From Falsihalocynthiibacter sp042445055 (lineage in GTDB: Bacteria > Pseudomonadota > Alphaproteobacteria > Rhodobacterales > Rhodobacteraceae), in NCBI RefSeq assembly GCF_042445055.1, contig NZ_CP170339.1:1426001-1490000 (forward strand): DNA of 64,000 bases. Direction: 5' to 3'. Of the stretch, positions 1 through 8,827 are shown piece by piece; position 1 is the stretch's first letter, and each line of letters begins with the position of its first letter. The notes beneath the pieces were generated by a model. It made no database searches, was not told where the DNA came from, and saw nothing but the letters and a program-made list of their open reading frames with translations. A program made the position numbers and the translations under genes.

Positions 1-511
1 TGTAGGTCTTGCGGATCTCGGCCTTGGTCCAGTGATCTTTGGCCTCAAGAATTTCGATGGCTTTGCGCTCGGTGGGGGGCAGGCGGCGGGTTCCAGTGAT
101 GGATTTTCCCGGATTTCGCGTTGCGTTTTCACCCAGCACTTGGTGCGGATCATCGACGCCGAGACGTTCCCACGCGCGCTGCTCTGCCGATTTTTTGCCA
201 AGCGGCTTGGTCTTGCGGTTCCACACGCGATCGCTATCGACCTGTTCGTCGATTTCTTCTTCGGTCGCGTTGTCAAAGTAGTTCCATTTCAAATTGAACT
301 CGCGCACGTGCTCTTTGCAGAACCAGTAATACTCATCCAGATGATCAGGCGAACGGGGCGCACGATACTTGCCGCCTTCTTCACAGCCAGCATGCTCGCA
401 TTGGCGTGTTGATGTCTCGAATGCACCAGACATGCCGCGCCGTCCTTTGGTCCGTTTCTTCTTGTCAGAAGATACGCTCATGTCAAACCCGAAGGGATCA
501 TCTTTCTTCAT
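1..511 (-). CDS. J-domain (DnaJ-like) protein, 3' end outside window
   Basis: The first 170 codons of a minus-strand gene run off the window at base 1. The start at 511 is chosen because AGGA lies 8 bases upstream; an in-frame ATG at 532 would add seven residues. The N-terminal part is basic, then has a small cysteine/histidine cluster (Cys45, His47, Cys50, Cys72, His75 counted from 511). The last visible part reads LEAKDHWTKAEIRKTY, which matches the first two helices of a J-domain. The diagnostic HPD motif would lie just beyond the window and is not seen. In Rhodobacterales a J-domain protein of about 200 residues usually sits beside bolA, as here (divergent at 631). The likely role is as a co-chaperone that stimulates an Hsp70; its client is unknown. 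The family assignment rests on the partial domain and the neighbour. Confidence 0.72.
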   Translation of the reverse strand, partial: MKKDDPFGFDMSVSSDKKKRTKGRRGMSGAFETSTRQCEHAGCEEGGKYRAPRSPDHLDEYYWFCKEHVREFNLKWNYFDNATEEEIDEQVDSDRVWNRKTKPLGKKSAEQRAWERLGVDDPHQVLGENATRNPGKSITGTRRLPPTERKAIEILEAKDHWTKAEIRKTY

Positions 512-556
512 GGTGGCGTCCTGTATGTCCATGTCGTAAATTGACGTTAAGCTCAA

Positions 557-576
557 GACTCGTACTTTCTCGAGTC
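557..576. promoter_or_regulatory. 6-bp inverted repeat between the J-domain gene and bolA
   Basis: GACTCG at 557-562 and CGAGTC at 571-576 form a perfect inverted repeat with an 8-base spacer, about midway in the 119-base gap between the divergent J-domain gene and bolA. It could be an operator shared by both promoters or chance. I see no convincing -10/-35 pair to anchor it. Confidence 0.25.
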
Positions 577-630
577 GGAGCAAAGATCATAGAGAATTGA
601 GCCGCGAGTTGAAGAGGAAACTGACCCAAA

Positions 631-894
631 ATGACGATTGAGAGCGAAATTCACGATAAACTTACCAGCGCATTTTCGCCGACAACTTTGCAAGTCGTCA
701 ACGAGAGTCACCTCCACGCAGGGCACAGCGGCGACGACGGCTCTGGAGAGAGCCATTTTCGCGTTGTGATCCAGTCGGATAGCTTTGAGGGCATGTCTCG
801 CATCGCACGTCACCGTGCGGTTCACGCAGCAATCGGCCCTGATCTTATCGCGCGTATCCACGCATTGGGCCTTGAAATTAACGCGGCGAGTTGA
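631..894 (+). CDS. bolA: BolA family protein
   Basis: An 87-residue protein, the usual length for the BolA/IbaG family. The fold is visible as a conserved core: an N-terminal helix (residues 3-15), the strand VVNESHLHAGH with the family His residues, then GESHFRVVIQSDSF and the helix ending in RHRAVHAAIG. BolA proteins partner with monothiol glutaredoxins in iron-sulfur or iron homeostasis and also act in stress and morphology; which role applies cannot be told from sequence. It is divergent from the J-domain gene and convergent with the DUF4177 gene, whose stop codon lies 3 bases away. No strong Shine-Dalgarno is visible: the bases before the ATG are CTGACCCAAA. Confidence 0.9.
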   Translation: MTIESEIHDKLTSAFSPTTLQVVNESHLHAGHSGDDGSGESHFRVVIQSDSFEGMSRIARHRAVHAAIGPDLIARIHALGLEINAAS

Positions 895-897
895 TGC

Positions 898-1344
898 CTA
901 GTCTTTGGATTCGGTGCTCTCGGCGGGCGTTTCGACCAGTTTGAGCGTTTCTTTCTCGGGCGCTTCGTCAGGGGTGCTACGATTTCCAAAAGGCGAAATG
1001 CGCGGCGCGGAAGAGGCTTCGGCGCTGACGTTCTTTGATGCGCTTAGCTCGGATTTTCTAACGGGCGTTTCGCTTGCATCCTCAAGCTTGCGAACGCTCT
1101 TGCTCTCTTCGTTAAGGGCACGGCGAAACACCAGAACGTTTTGATAATGCGTCGATTTCGAGCCAAGCGCCGAGCGTTCTTCGCAAGGGAGGGTCTCCGC
1201 GCGTTGGTATTCCCATCCATCGCGCCCCATCTCGTTCATTAGCGTGGCCAGAGCATGCGCAAATCGTGCGCTGGTGGTCTTGGCCGTTCTTGCCTTGAGG
1301 CCTTTTTGAGGGGCGGGAACAACTTTGTATTCATAAATGGGCAT
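898..1344 (-). CDS. DUF4177 domain-containing protein
   Basis: A 148-residue protein. Residues 1-76 match the DUF4177 type, starting MPIYEYKVVPAP and containing a helical segment, then MGRDGWEYQRAETLPCEER and a closing strand NVLVFRRAL. The remaining half is low-complexity, rich in Ser, Glu, Ala and Pro, and is probably disordered. The MPIYEY opening resembles FmdB-type zinc ribbons, but no paired CxxC motifs follow, so it is not one. The function is unknown. It lies downstream of gatB on the same strand but is separated from it by a terminator-like hairpin, so it may be transcribed on its own. Confidence 0.75.
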   Translation of the reverse strand: MPIYEYKVVPAPQKGLKARTAKTTSARFAHALATLMNEMGRDGWEYQRAETLPCEERSALGSKSTHYQNVLVFRRALNEESKSVRKLEDASETPVRKSELSASKNVSAEASSAPRISPFGNRSTPDEAPEKETLKLVETPAESTESKD

Positions 1345-1411
1345 AGCGGCCTCTGAATTAGGACGGGTGGATAATCCCTAAACGGAATCGCAAAAAACTC
1401 AAGTAAACAAA

Positions 1412-1442
1412 ATATAACGGGGGCAGTGTACCCCCGTTATAT
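1412..1442 (-). terminator. Rho-independent terminator of gatB
   Basis: A perfect 12-bp stem (1412-1423 with 1431-1442) around a 7-base loop lies 8 bases past the gatB stop codon. The stem contains a run of five G-C pairs. Read on the minus strand it is followed by TTTGTTTACTT, a moderately T-rich tail. Confidence 0.75.
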
Positions 1443-1450
1443 CGTGTAGT

Positions 1451-2962
1451 TTACTCAGCGAGTAGGCGCGCAACGATTTCGTTTACGGCCTTTGGATTGG
1501 CTTTGCCGCCTGTTGCTTTCATGACTTGGCCAACGAACCAACCGGCGAGTTTTGGATTCGCACGAGCTTTTTCCACTTGCGCGGGGTTTTCGGCGATGAC
1601 TTGGGCAACGGCTGCTTCAATCGCGCCAGTGTCGGTAACCTGTTTCATGCCGCGCTCTTCGACAACTTGGGCGGGGTCGCCGCCTTCGGTGTAGATGATC
1701 TCGAACAGCTCTTTTGCGATCTTGCCAGAAATGTCGCCCTTGGTGATCAGCGCGATAATACCGCCAAGCTGCTCTGGCGTGACAGGGCAGGAAGAGATGT
1801 CTTTGTCGTCTTTCTTGAGGCGTCCGAACAACTCGTTGATGACCCAGTTCGCGGCGAGTTTTCCGTCGCGCCCGTCTGCAACCTTCTCAAAGAACGCTGC
1901 ATTCTCTGCTTCGGCAGTGAGGACCGTCGCATCGTAGTCCGAGAGACCGAAGTCGTTGATGAAGCGTGCTTTCTTCTCGTCGGGAAGTTCTGGGAGTGTT
2001 TCGGCAATACCGTCGACCCATGATTGTTCGATCGTCAAAGGAAGCAAGTCAGGGCAGGGGAAATAGCGATAGTCATGCGCTTCTTCCTTGGAACGCATGG
2101 AGCGGGTTTCGTTCTTGTCGGCGTCATAGAGGCGCGTTTCCTGATCGACGTCGCCGCCTGCTTCTAGGATCGCGATTTGGCGCTTGGCCTCGTACTCAAT
2201 CGCCATTTGAATGAAACGCATGGAGTTCATGTTCTTGATCTCGCAGCGGGTTCCAAGATGGCTGAAATCTTGTGTCTCTTGGTACTTTTCGTACTGACCG
2301 GGAAGGCAGACGGAAACGTTCACGTCAGCGCGCATATTGCCGTTCTGCATGTTGCCGTCACAGGTGCCGAGGTAACGCAGAAGCTGGCGCATTTTCATGA
2401 CATAAGCGGCGGCCTCTTCGGGGCCACGAATGTCAGGGCGGCTTACGATTTCCATCAGGGCGACGCCCGTACGGTTCAGGTCCACAAAGCTCATGGCCGG
2501 ATCCATGTCGTGAATGGATTTACCTGCATCTTGTTCAAGGTGGATACGTTCAATACGTACTTTGCGCGCGATCCCTTCGGCCATTTCCACAAGGACTTCG
2601 CCTTCGCCTACGATTGGATGGTAAAGCTGGCTGATTTGGTACCCTTGGGGCAGGTCAGGATAGAAATAGTTCTTGCGGTCGAACGCCGAGTAAAGGTTGA
2701 TATCGGCCTTGAGGCCCAGCCCCGTGCGCACGGCTTGCTCTACGCAAAATTCATTGATCACAGGGAGCATCCCGGGCATCGCCGCGTCAACCATCGACAC
2801 ATTGCTGTTAGGGGCTGAGCCGAATGCTGTGCTCGCGCCCGAGAACAATTTTGCCTTGCTTGCTACCTGCGCGTGGATTTCCATCCCGATCACAAGTTCC
2901 CAGTCATGTTTCGCACCGGCAATTGTTTTCACTTTTGGCGCTTCGTAGGTCAGGTCCAGCAT
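1451..2962 (-). CDS. gatB: Aspartyl/glutamyl-tRNA amidotransferase subunit B
   Basis: A full-length (503 residues) GatB. With GatA and GatC it converts Glu-tRNA(Gln), and in many bacteria Asp-tRNA(Asn), to the amide form in the cytoplasm. Seen directly: the N-terminal cradle motif ELVIGMEIHAQV, SLFSGA-type segment KLFSGAS, then YFYPDLPQGYQISQ, DLNRTGVALMEIVSRPDI and the QNGNMRADVNVSV segment. The C-terminal YqeY-like tail includes NPKLAGWFVGQVMK. AAAGGGA lies 6 bases before the ATG. gatA and gatC are not in the window. A strong hairpin follows the stop codon, so it is probably monocistronic. Confidence 0.97.
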   Translation of the reverse strand: MLDLTYEAPKVKTIAGAKHDWELVIGMEIHAQVASKAKLFSGASTAFGSAPNSNVSMVDAAMPGMLPVINEFCVEQAVRTGLGLKADINLYSAFDRKNYFYPDLPQGYQISQLYHPIVGEGEVLVEMAEGIARKVRIERIHLEQDAGKSIHDMDPAMSFVDLNRTGVALMEIVSRPDIRGPEEAAAYVMKMRQLLRYLGTCDGNMQNGNMRADVNVSVCLPGQYEKYQETQDFSHLGTRCEIKNMNSMRFIQMAIEYEAKRQIAILEAGGDVDQETRLYDADKNETRSMRSKEEAHDYRYFPCPDLLPLTIEQSWVDGIAETLPELPDEKKARFINDFGLSDYDATVLTAEAENAAFFEKVADGRDGKLAANWVINELFGRLKKDDKDISSCPVTPEQLGGIIALITKGDISGKIAKELFEIIYTEGGDPAQVVEERGMKQVTDTGAIEAAVAQVIAENPAQVEKARANPKLAGWFVGQVMKATGGKANPKAVNEIVARLLAE

Positions 2963-3162
2963 GTCAAATCCCTTTGGGTCCGTGGATCAAATTCTGGCTG
3001 CATCTCTAAATCAGACCACCCCCGTAGGCAAGGGGGCCAAGGCCTTCTATAGCGGCGGAAAATGCGCGCCAGTGGCGTAGTTCTGCTTATTCAAACTCGT
3101 GAGAATTGCCAAGAATGCCAAAAATGGGGTAAATGCTCGGAAAATGTGCAAAGGGTGACAAG

Positions 3163-3744
3163 ATGTCTTTACTCACGAAAATGGCCGCTGCGGCCGGAAT
3201 TGTCTTAATGATCTCGTCCTGTGGTTCGAATGCAGTTGAAGAAACACCCGATCCTGTAATGCGCTGGGATCACCGTCCAGAGGCCGAAAACTGGACAGCT
3301 GCGACGCTGGAGGCTATCGAAACCCACCAATCAATCCTCGCCACTTTCATTCCGCGCGACATCAAAGATTGGTGCCCCACTTATGTCGATAACAGCGTAG
3401 ACGAACGCGCTTTGTTCTGGACTGGCCTTATCTCGGCGCTGGCCAAGCATGAAAGCACATGGAACCCGCAAGCTGTCGGTGGCGGAAGCCAATGGTACGG
3501 TCTGGTTCAGATTTCACCAGCAACCGCACGCGGATATGGCTGTAATGCCAAGTCATCCTCGGCGCTTAAGAATGGTGAGGCAAACTTGCGTTGCGCTATT
3601 CGTATCTGGTCGAAAAATGTACCTCGCGACGGCGTTGTTGCCGCTGGCGGTGGTGGTGTGGCCGCCGATTGGGGACCATTCCACTACAGCAAGAAACGCG
3701 AAGATATGAAAGCATGGACGCGCGCGCAGAGCTATTGCAGCTAG
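3163..3744 (+). CDS. Transglycosylase SLT domain lipoprotein
   Basis: 193 residues from the ATG at 3163. An upstream in-frame ATG at 3133 would put ten charged residues before the signal peptide, so I prefer the later start. The N-terminus MSLLTKMAAAAGIVLMISSC is a lipoprotein signal, with lipobox ISSC and Cys20 as the predicted lipid anchor. The rest matches a soluble lytic transglycosylase fold: ALAKHESTWNPQAV carries the expected catalytic Glu, followed by YGLVQISPATARGYGC and a C-terminal region ending in cysteine. The likely role is cleavage of peptidoglycan glycan strands in the periplasm, attached to the outer membrane. It is convergent with pepN, 14 bases away. Confidence 0.8.
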   Translation: MSLLTKMAAAAGIVLMISSCGSNAVEETPDPVMRWDHRPEAENWTAATLEAIETHQSILATFIPRDIKDWCPTYVDNSVDERALFWTGLISALAKHESTWNPQAVGGGSQWYGLVQISPATARGYGCNAKSSSALKNGEANLRCAIRIWSKNVPRDGVVAAGGGGVAADWGPFHYSKKREDMKAWTRAQSYCS

Positions 3745-3758
3745 CGCGCGCTGTTGCG

Positions 3759-6311
3759 CTATCCCTCAAGAATGCGCGTCACCATCTCGAGCGTGTCGCG
3801 TGAGAGGTTTGCAGTACCCTGAATGCGCTTGAGTTGATCGCGCATCTGCCCCTGACGGTCGGCGTCATATCGGCGCCAACTGTCGAAGGCGGTGCTCATA
3901 CGCGCAGTCGTTTGGGGATTGATTGCGTCGAGTTTGATAAGCCAATCCGCGAGGAGCTTATAGCCTTCGCCATTCGCCGCGTGAAATCCCGCCGCATTGC
4001 CGGTCAGCCCGCCAAGCGTTGCTCTGAAACGGTTAGGGTTCTTCCAGTCGAATGCCGCGTGTTCGGTAAGTGCCGCCGTGACGCTTGCCGCTTTCTCGGG
4101 CGCTGCAAGGCCGGATTGAAGGCCAAACCATTTGTCCATAACCAGTCGATCATGGGACCATTGCGCCTCGAATTGTTTGAGTTCCGCTTGCCCGCGATCC
4201 ACTCGTAGCAAGCAGGCAAGCGCCTGTAGTTGTTGGGTCATATTGTCCGCGCTGGCGTATTGCGCGCGCGCCTGATCGCCTCCGTCAAGACGGGACAGCA
4301 ATCCAAGAACCGCCCCCTGAAGCGCACGTTTCCCTGCCGAAGTCGCGTCAGGGCTAAAAGGACCCTCAACATGATTTGCGGCGTAAATGCGCGGCAACAG
4401 GTCTTGGAGGTGTTGCGCGATGGATTGCGCCAATGTCTCAAGTGCAGTGTAAATGGCCGAAGGATCGGGCGTATGTCCTGCATCAAACAGGGTTTGCGCC
4501 ATATCGTCTTGGCTTGGAAGCGCAAGGGCAAGGGCCTGAAACGCGGGGTCGAGTGCGTCGTCACGAAGAACCGCTGCCAATGCGTTCAGAAGGTCGGTGT
4601 TAACAGTCGCATCATTGGTCAGCATGTCAACGAGCGTTTGCTTGGCTAGTGCGCGGCCTGCTTCCCATTTATTGAACGGGTCTGTGTCGTGCGCCAGAAG
4701 GAAGGCGCGTTCGCTCGGGGTGCTTTCACGCTCAAGGATAACAGGCGCCGAGAACTCGCGCAGGATCGACGGGATCGGCTTGGCCGCAAGACCAGAGAAA
4801 GAGAAGCTCTGCTCACTCTCTGTCATCTCAAGCACGGTCGTTGCCTGTACCTCATCGCCATTTGGGTTCAATAGACCGACCGCGATGGGCAATACCTGCG
4901 GTTTCTTGGCCGATTGTCCGGGGGTAGGGGGCGTGTGTTGTTTGAAATGAAGCGTGTATGTGCCGTCGGCAAACTCCTCCGATACAGAAAGGCGAGGCGT
5001 GCCCGCTTGCGAATACCACTGTGCAAACTGCGAGAGATCGCGGCCAGTTGTATCCTCAAATACCTTCAGCCAATCCTCGATTGTCGCCGCATCGCCATCG
5101 TGGCGCTCGAAATACAAATCAAGCGCCTTGGCATAGGCGTCGTCCCCAACCAGACGTTTTAGCATCCCGATGACTTCGGCGCCTTTGTCATAAACGGTTG
5201 CCGTGTAGAAGTTATTAATCTCGACAAAGCTTTCGGGCCGAACGGGGTGCGCAAGCGGGCCATTATCCTCGCGGAATTGGCGCGCTCTAAGGGTGATGAC
5301 ATCGTCGATCCGTTTGACGGCGTGGCTGCGCATATCTCCTGTGAACTGTTGATCTCGGAATACGGTCAGCCCCTCTTTCAAGCAAAGTTGAAACCAGTCA
5401 CGACAGGTAATTCGGTTTCCTGTCCAGTTGTGAAAATACTCATGAGCAATGATCCCTTCGATACGCTCGAAGTTCGCGTCCGTGGATGTCTCGGGTGAGG
5501 CGAGAACGCAGGAGGAGTTGAAGATGTTCAAGCCCTTGTTCTCCATTGCCCCCATATTGAAGTCATCCACGGCGACGATGTTGAATATGTCCAAGTCATA
5601 TTCACGGCCATAGACCTGTTCATCCCACGTCATGGACCGTTTTAGCGCCCCCATTCCAAAGGCACATTTGTCCTCATCGCCTTTGCGCACATAGATATTT
5701 AGCGCAACGTCCTTGCCTGAACGGGTCGTGAAATTATCGGAGTGCGCGATCAAATCACCCGCGACCAATGCGAATAGATAGGCTGGCTTTGGCCACGGAT
5801 CATGCCATTCGGCAAAGCCGTCGCCCGCATCACCGGGATTGCCGTTTGAAAGCAGTACGGGAAGATCGCTCTCGACCCGCACCTTGAAGGTCGCCATGAC
5901 ATCTGGGCGGTCGGGATAGTAGGTGATTTTGCGGAAACCTTCGGCCTCGCATTGCGTGCAGTACATGCCGTTGGACATATACAGCCCCTCAAGTGCCGTG
6001 TTCGTTTCGGGCGAGATTTCGACCTCTGCCTCAAACTCGAACGCGCCATCTGGAACGTCCGTGGTTAGCCCCGTATCGGTGAGGGTGGGAGAAATTTCTT
6101 GGCCGTTGATCTTGGCCGAGATGAATTTCAGGTTCTCACCATGAAGGAAAAATGGCTGTGCCGGTGCGTTGGGATTGGGGCGAAACTTGATCTTGCTCTT
6201 AACCCGCGTTGCTGTTGGGGCGAGAGCGAAAGTCAGTTCAACCCCGTCAATCAGGTGTGAAAACTCTTGGTAATCGGCAAGGTAAATCTTGTTCTCGGCA
6301 GCATCAGACAT
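3759..6311 (-). CDS. pepN: Aminopeptidase N (M1 family)
   Basis: 850 residues from the ATG at 6311, where AAGGA is 9 bases upstream; an upstream in-frame start at 6410 would add 33 residues without family similarity. It removes N-terminal residues from peptides, with zinc in the active site. Visible: substrate exopeptidase motif GAMEN at residues 254-258, zinc motif HEYFH at 290-294 and the third ligand Glu313 exactly 18 residues later. The N-terminal beta domain and the long helical C-terminal domain give the length expected for the proteobacterial PepN group. It is divergent from malate synthase and convergent with the lipoprotein gene. Confidence 0.96.
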   Translation of the reverse strand: MSDAAENKIYLADYQEFSHLIDGVELTFALAPTATRVKSKIKFRPNPNAPAQPFFLHGENLKFISAKINGQEISPTLTDTGLTTDVPDGAFEFEAEVEISPETNTALEGLYMSNGMYCTQCEAEGFRKITYYPDRPDVMATFKVRVESDLPVLLSNGNPGDAGDGFAEWHDPWPKPAYLFALVAGDLIAHSDNFTTRSGKDVALNIYVRKGDEDKCAFGMGALKRSMTWDEQVYGREYDLDIFNIVAVDDFNMGAMENKGLNIFNSSCVLASPETSTDANFERIEGIIAHEYFHNWTGNRITCRDWFQLCLKEGLTVFRDQQFTGDMRSHAVKRIDDVITLRARQFREDNGPLAHPVRPESFVEINNFYTATVYDKGAEVIGMLKRLVGDDAYAKALDLYFERHDGDAATIEDWLKVFEDTTGRDLSQFAQWYSQAGTPRLSVSEEFADGTYTLHFKQHTPPTPGQSAKKPQVLPIAVGLLNPNGDEVQATTVLEMTESEQSFSFSGLAAKPIPSILREFSAPVILERESTPSERAFLLAHDTDPFNKWEAGRALAKQTLVDMLTNDATVNTDLLNALAAVLRDDALDPAFQALALALPSQDDMAQTLFDAGHTPDPSAIYTALETLAQSIAQHLQDLLPRIYAANHVEGPFSPDATSAGKRALQGAVLGLLSRLDGGDQARAQYASADNMTQQLQALACLLRVDRGQAELKQFEAQWSHDRLVMDKWFGLQSGLAAPEKAASVTAALTEHAAFDWKNPNRFRATLGGLTGNAAGFHAANGEGYKLLADWLIKLDAINPQTTARMSTAFDSWRRYDADRQGQMRDQLKRIQGTANLSRDTLEMVTRILEG

Positions 6312-6560
6312 GTGTTCGTTCCTTCTTGTTGCGCAATGTTGAACAGGTTCGACGCAGCGCTGCAAGGGCAATTTACGAGCGAATTCATGCCGATTGTGCC
6401 CGTGTTTCATGACGATATCAGGGGCGCGGCACGTGCCTTTATTTTATTGAAAATATTGAAATTGTCGTCGGCCAAGCAGCATAATCGCGCGTCAGTGCAA
6501 CTTGCTATCCTGCTTTCGAGTGCGTAAATCTTAGGCCACACCATAATCGGAGAACTGACC

Positions 6561-8708
6561 ATGACGCAATTCACTGAACGTAACGGCCTTAAGGTTGCCC
6601 CTGAACTGGCAAGCTTTGTTGAGGAACGTGCCTTGGTTGGTACTGGCGTCACGGCTGAGCAATTCTGGAGTGGGTTGTCCGATCTGGTACATGAGCTGGG
6701 CCCCAAGAACCGCGCGCTTCTGGAAAAACGCGAGTATCTACAGGATCAGATTGACGCGTGGCACCTTAAGATGCGCGGCAAACCTCATGACGACGAGGGG
6801 TATGCATCCTTCCTTCGTGAAATTGGCTATCTCTTGCCCGAAGGGCCGGATTTCGAGATCGAAACGGCAAATGTTGACCCCGAGATCGCAACGATTGCGG
6901 GGCCGCAGCTCGTCGTTCCGATCATGAATGCACGGTTCGCGCTCAATGCGGCGAATGCGCGTTGGGGAAGCCTGTATGATGCGTTTTACGGCACAGACGC
7001 CCTTGGCGATCTACCGACGAAGGGTGGGTATGACCCAGAACGCGGCGCACGCGTTGTCGCGTCGGCCAAGGCGCATCTTGATGCGGCCGTTCCTCTTGAA
7101 GGAGCAACCTGGGTAGATTTGACCGAGCTATCTGCGGATGCGGATGGCCTTGTGCTTCGCGCTGACGATAAAGTTGTCGCGCTGGCCAAGCCAAGCCAGT
7201 ATGTCGGATATTCAGATAGAGAAGTTCTGTTTGTTCAGAATGGTTTGCATATTCGTGTTGTGGTTGATGATACCCATTTCATTGGCACCAACGACCCTGC
7301 AGGTATTGCGGATGTGATCCTCGAGAGTGCCGTTTCCACGATTATGGATTGTGAAGACTCCGTCGCAGCCGTGGATGCCGAAGACAAAGTTCTTGCGTAC
7401 TCCAACTGGCTTGGATTGATGCAGGGGGACTTGTCCGAAACAGTAACCAAGGGCGACAAAACCTTTGAGCGCGTGCTGGCCAAAGATGTTGAGTATACCG
7501 CTCCTGACGGCTCCGCGCGGTCGCTTAAGGGGCGCTCGCTTATGCTGGTGCGGAACGTGGGCCACCTAATGACGAACCCTGCCATTCTGGATCGCGATGG
7601 TCTGGAGATTGGCGAAGGTTTGATGGATGCGATGGTGACGACATTGATCGCCATGCATGATTTGAAGCGTAAAAGCGGCAACTCGGTTCATGGCAGCGTC
7701 TATGTTGTGAAGCCCAAAATGCACGGCCCTGAAGAGGTCGCCTTTGCGGATGAGATTTTCACACGTGTTGAGGCCGCACTTGGCTTGCCGCAAAATACCG
7801 TAAAGCTTGGTATTATGGACGAGGAGCGTCGCACCTCTGCGAACCTCAAAGAGTGTATTCGCGCCGCCAAAAGTCGTGTGGCCTTTATCAACACAGGTTT
7901 CCTTGACCGCACGGGCGATGAAATTCACACTTCAATGGAGGCGGGACCATTCCTTAAGAAGGGGGATATGAAATCAACGCCTTGGATCCTTTCGTATGAG
8001 GATCGCAATGTTGATATCGGGCTGGCGTGTGGCCTTTCGGGTAAAGCGCAGATTGGGAAAGGGATGTGGGCGATGCCCGATCTCATGGCTGATATGCTTG
8101 CTGCGAAGTCTGGTCACCCGATGGCGGGCGCAAATTGTGCGTGGGTTCCAAGCCCGACTGCCGCAACGCTTCATGCCACCCATTATCACACGATCGACGT
8201 TTTCGCACGCCAATCTCAAATCGCGAAGGGTGGCCCGCGTGGGACCCTGAAGGCGTTGTTGACCATTCCCGTTGCGGACGGCGTAAACTGGAGCGATGAG
8301 GAAATCACCGCAGAAGTTGAAAACAATGCGCAGGGCATTCTTGGGTACGTTGTGCGCTGGATCGATGCGGGTGTTGGCTGTTCCAAAGTGCCAGATATCA
8401 ATAATGTTGGCCTGATGGAGGATCGCGCGACCTGCCGTATCTCGAGTCAGGCACTGGCGAACTGGCTACATCATGGCGTTATTTCAGAGCCGCAGGTGAT
8501 GCAGGCGATGCAGAAAATGGCCGCAGTGGTGGATGGTCAAAACGCAACGGATCCAAGCTATGTGCCTATGGCGCCAAACTTTGATGGTGTCGCATTTCAA
8601 GCGGCTTGTGACCTTGTGTTCAAGGGGCGTATCCAGCCCTCAGGCTATACTGAGCCAGTGCTTCACCAGCGCCGCCTTGAGCTTAAGGAGCAGCGCGCGC
8701 AGGCTTAA
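6561..8708 (+). CDS. glcB: Malate synthase G
   Basis: 715 residues, the length of the monomeric G-type enzyme, which condenses glyoxylate and acetyl-CoA to malate in the glyoxylate bypass or in glycolate use. Recognised by the long G-type insert and by segments such as ETANVDPEIATIAGPQLVVP, YDAFYGTDAL, NVGHLMTNPAIL, PKMHGPEEVAFA and GIMDEERRTSANL, with the active-site region MDCEDSVAAVD. GGAGA lies 8 bases before the ATG. No isocitrate lyase gene is in the window. A HAD phosphatase of the phosphoglycolate-phosphatase type occurs at 31.9 kb, but no operon connects them. Confidence 0.97.
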   Translation: MTQFTERNGLKVAPELASFVEERALVGTGVTAEQFWSGLSDLVHELGPKNRALLEKREYLQDQIDAWHLKMRGKPHDDEGYASFLREIGYLLPEGPDFEIETANVDPEIATIAGPQLVVPIMNARFALNAANARWGSLYDAFYGTDALGDLPTKGGYDPERGARVVASAKAHLDAAVPLEGATWVDLTELSADADGLVLRADDKVVALAKPSQYVGYSDREVLFVQNGLHIRVVVDDTHFIGTNDPAGIADVILESAVSTIMDCEDSVAAVDAEDKVLAYSNWLGLMQGDLSETVTKGDKTFERVLAKDVEYTAPDGSARSLKGRSLMLVRNVGHLMTNPAILDRDGLEIGEGLMDAMVTTLIAMHDLKRKSGNSVHGSVYVVKPKMHGPEEVAFADEIFTRVEAALGLPQNTVKLGIMDEERRTSANLKECIRAAKSRVAFINTGFLDRTGDEIHTSMEAGPFLKKGDMKSTPWILSYEDRNVDIGLACGLSGKAQIGKGMWAMPDLMADMLAAKSGHPMAGANCAWVPSPTAATLHATHYHTIDVFARQSQIAKGGPRGTLKALLTIPVADGVNWSDEEITAEVENNAQGILGYVVRWIDAGVGCSKVPDINNVGLMEDRATCRISSQALANWLHHGVISEPQVMQAMQKMAAVVDGQNATDPSYVPMAPNFDGVAFQAACDLVFKGRIQPSGYTEPVLHQRRLELKEQRAQA

Positions 8709-8722
8709 ACCGCAATATTCTT

Positions 8723-8738
8723 GCACAAGAGCTTGTGC
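8723..8738 (+). terminator. Small stem-loop after glcB
   Basis: GCACAA at 8723-8728 pairs with TTGTGC at 8733-8738 around the loop GAGC, 15 bases after the glcB stop. No T-run follows, so it is a weak terminator candidate. Confidence 0.25.
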
Positions 8739-8791
8739 GGTGGTGCACAGCGGTGCGGTGACTTAGGAATATACTCTGCAAATAAACACGC

Positions 8792-8826
8792 TATAATCTC
8801 TCCGTTATCTTAGCTTTCGGAGAGAT
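8792..8826 (+). promoter_or_regulatory. TATAAT box and 9-bp inverted repeat overlapping the ribosome-binding site
   Basis: A consensus TATAAT lies at 8792-8797 with no clear -35 box at the usual distance. Overlapping its end, ATCTCTCCG (8796-8804) is perfectly complementary to CGGAGAGAT (8818-8826), with a 13-base spacer. The right arm contains the ribosome-binding site GGAGAG just before the ATG at 8828. The repeat could be a DNA operator over the -10/start region. If transcription begins upstream, it could instead be an RNA hairpin that hides the ribosome-binding site. Confidence 0.5.
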
Positions 8827-8827
8827 C

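Noticed and set aside
6338..6352. TTGAAC/GTTCGA near the pepN start as a third copy of the acyl-CoA-type operator
   Set aside because: The spacing is 2 instead of 4 and the right arm differs; there is no matching promoter layout.
6312..6410. Longer pepN start
   Set aside because: The added 33 residues are not M1-like and the ATG at 6311 has a good ribosome-binding site.
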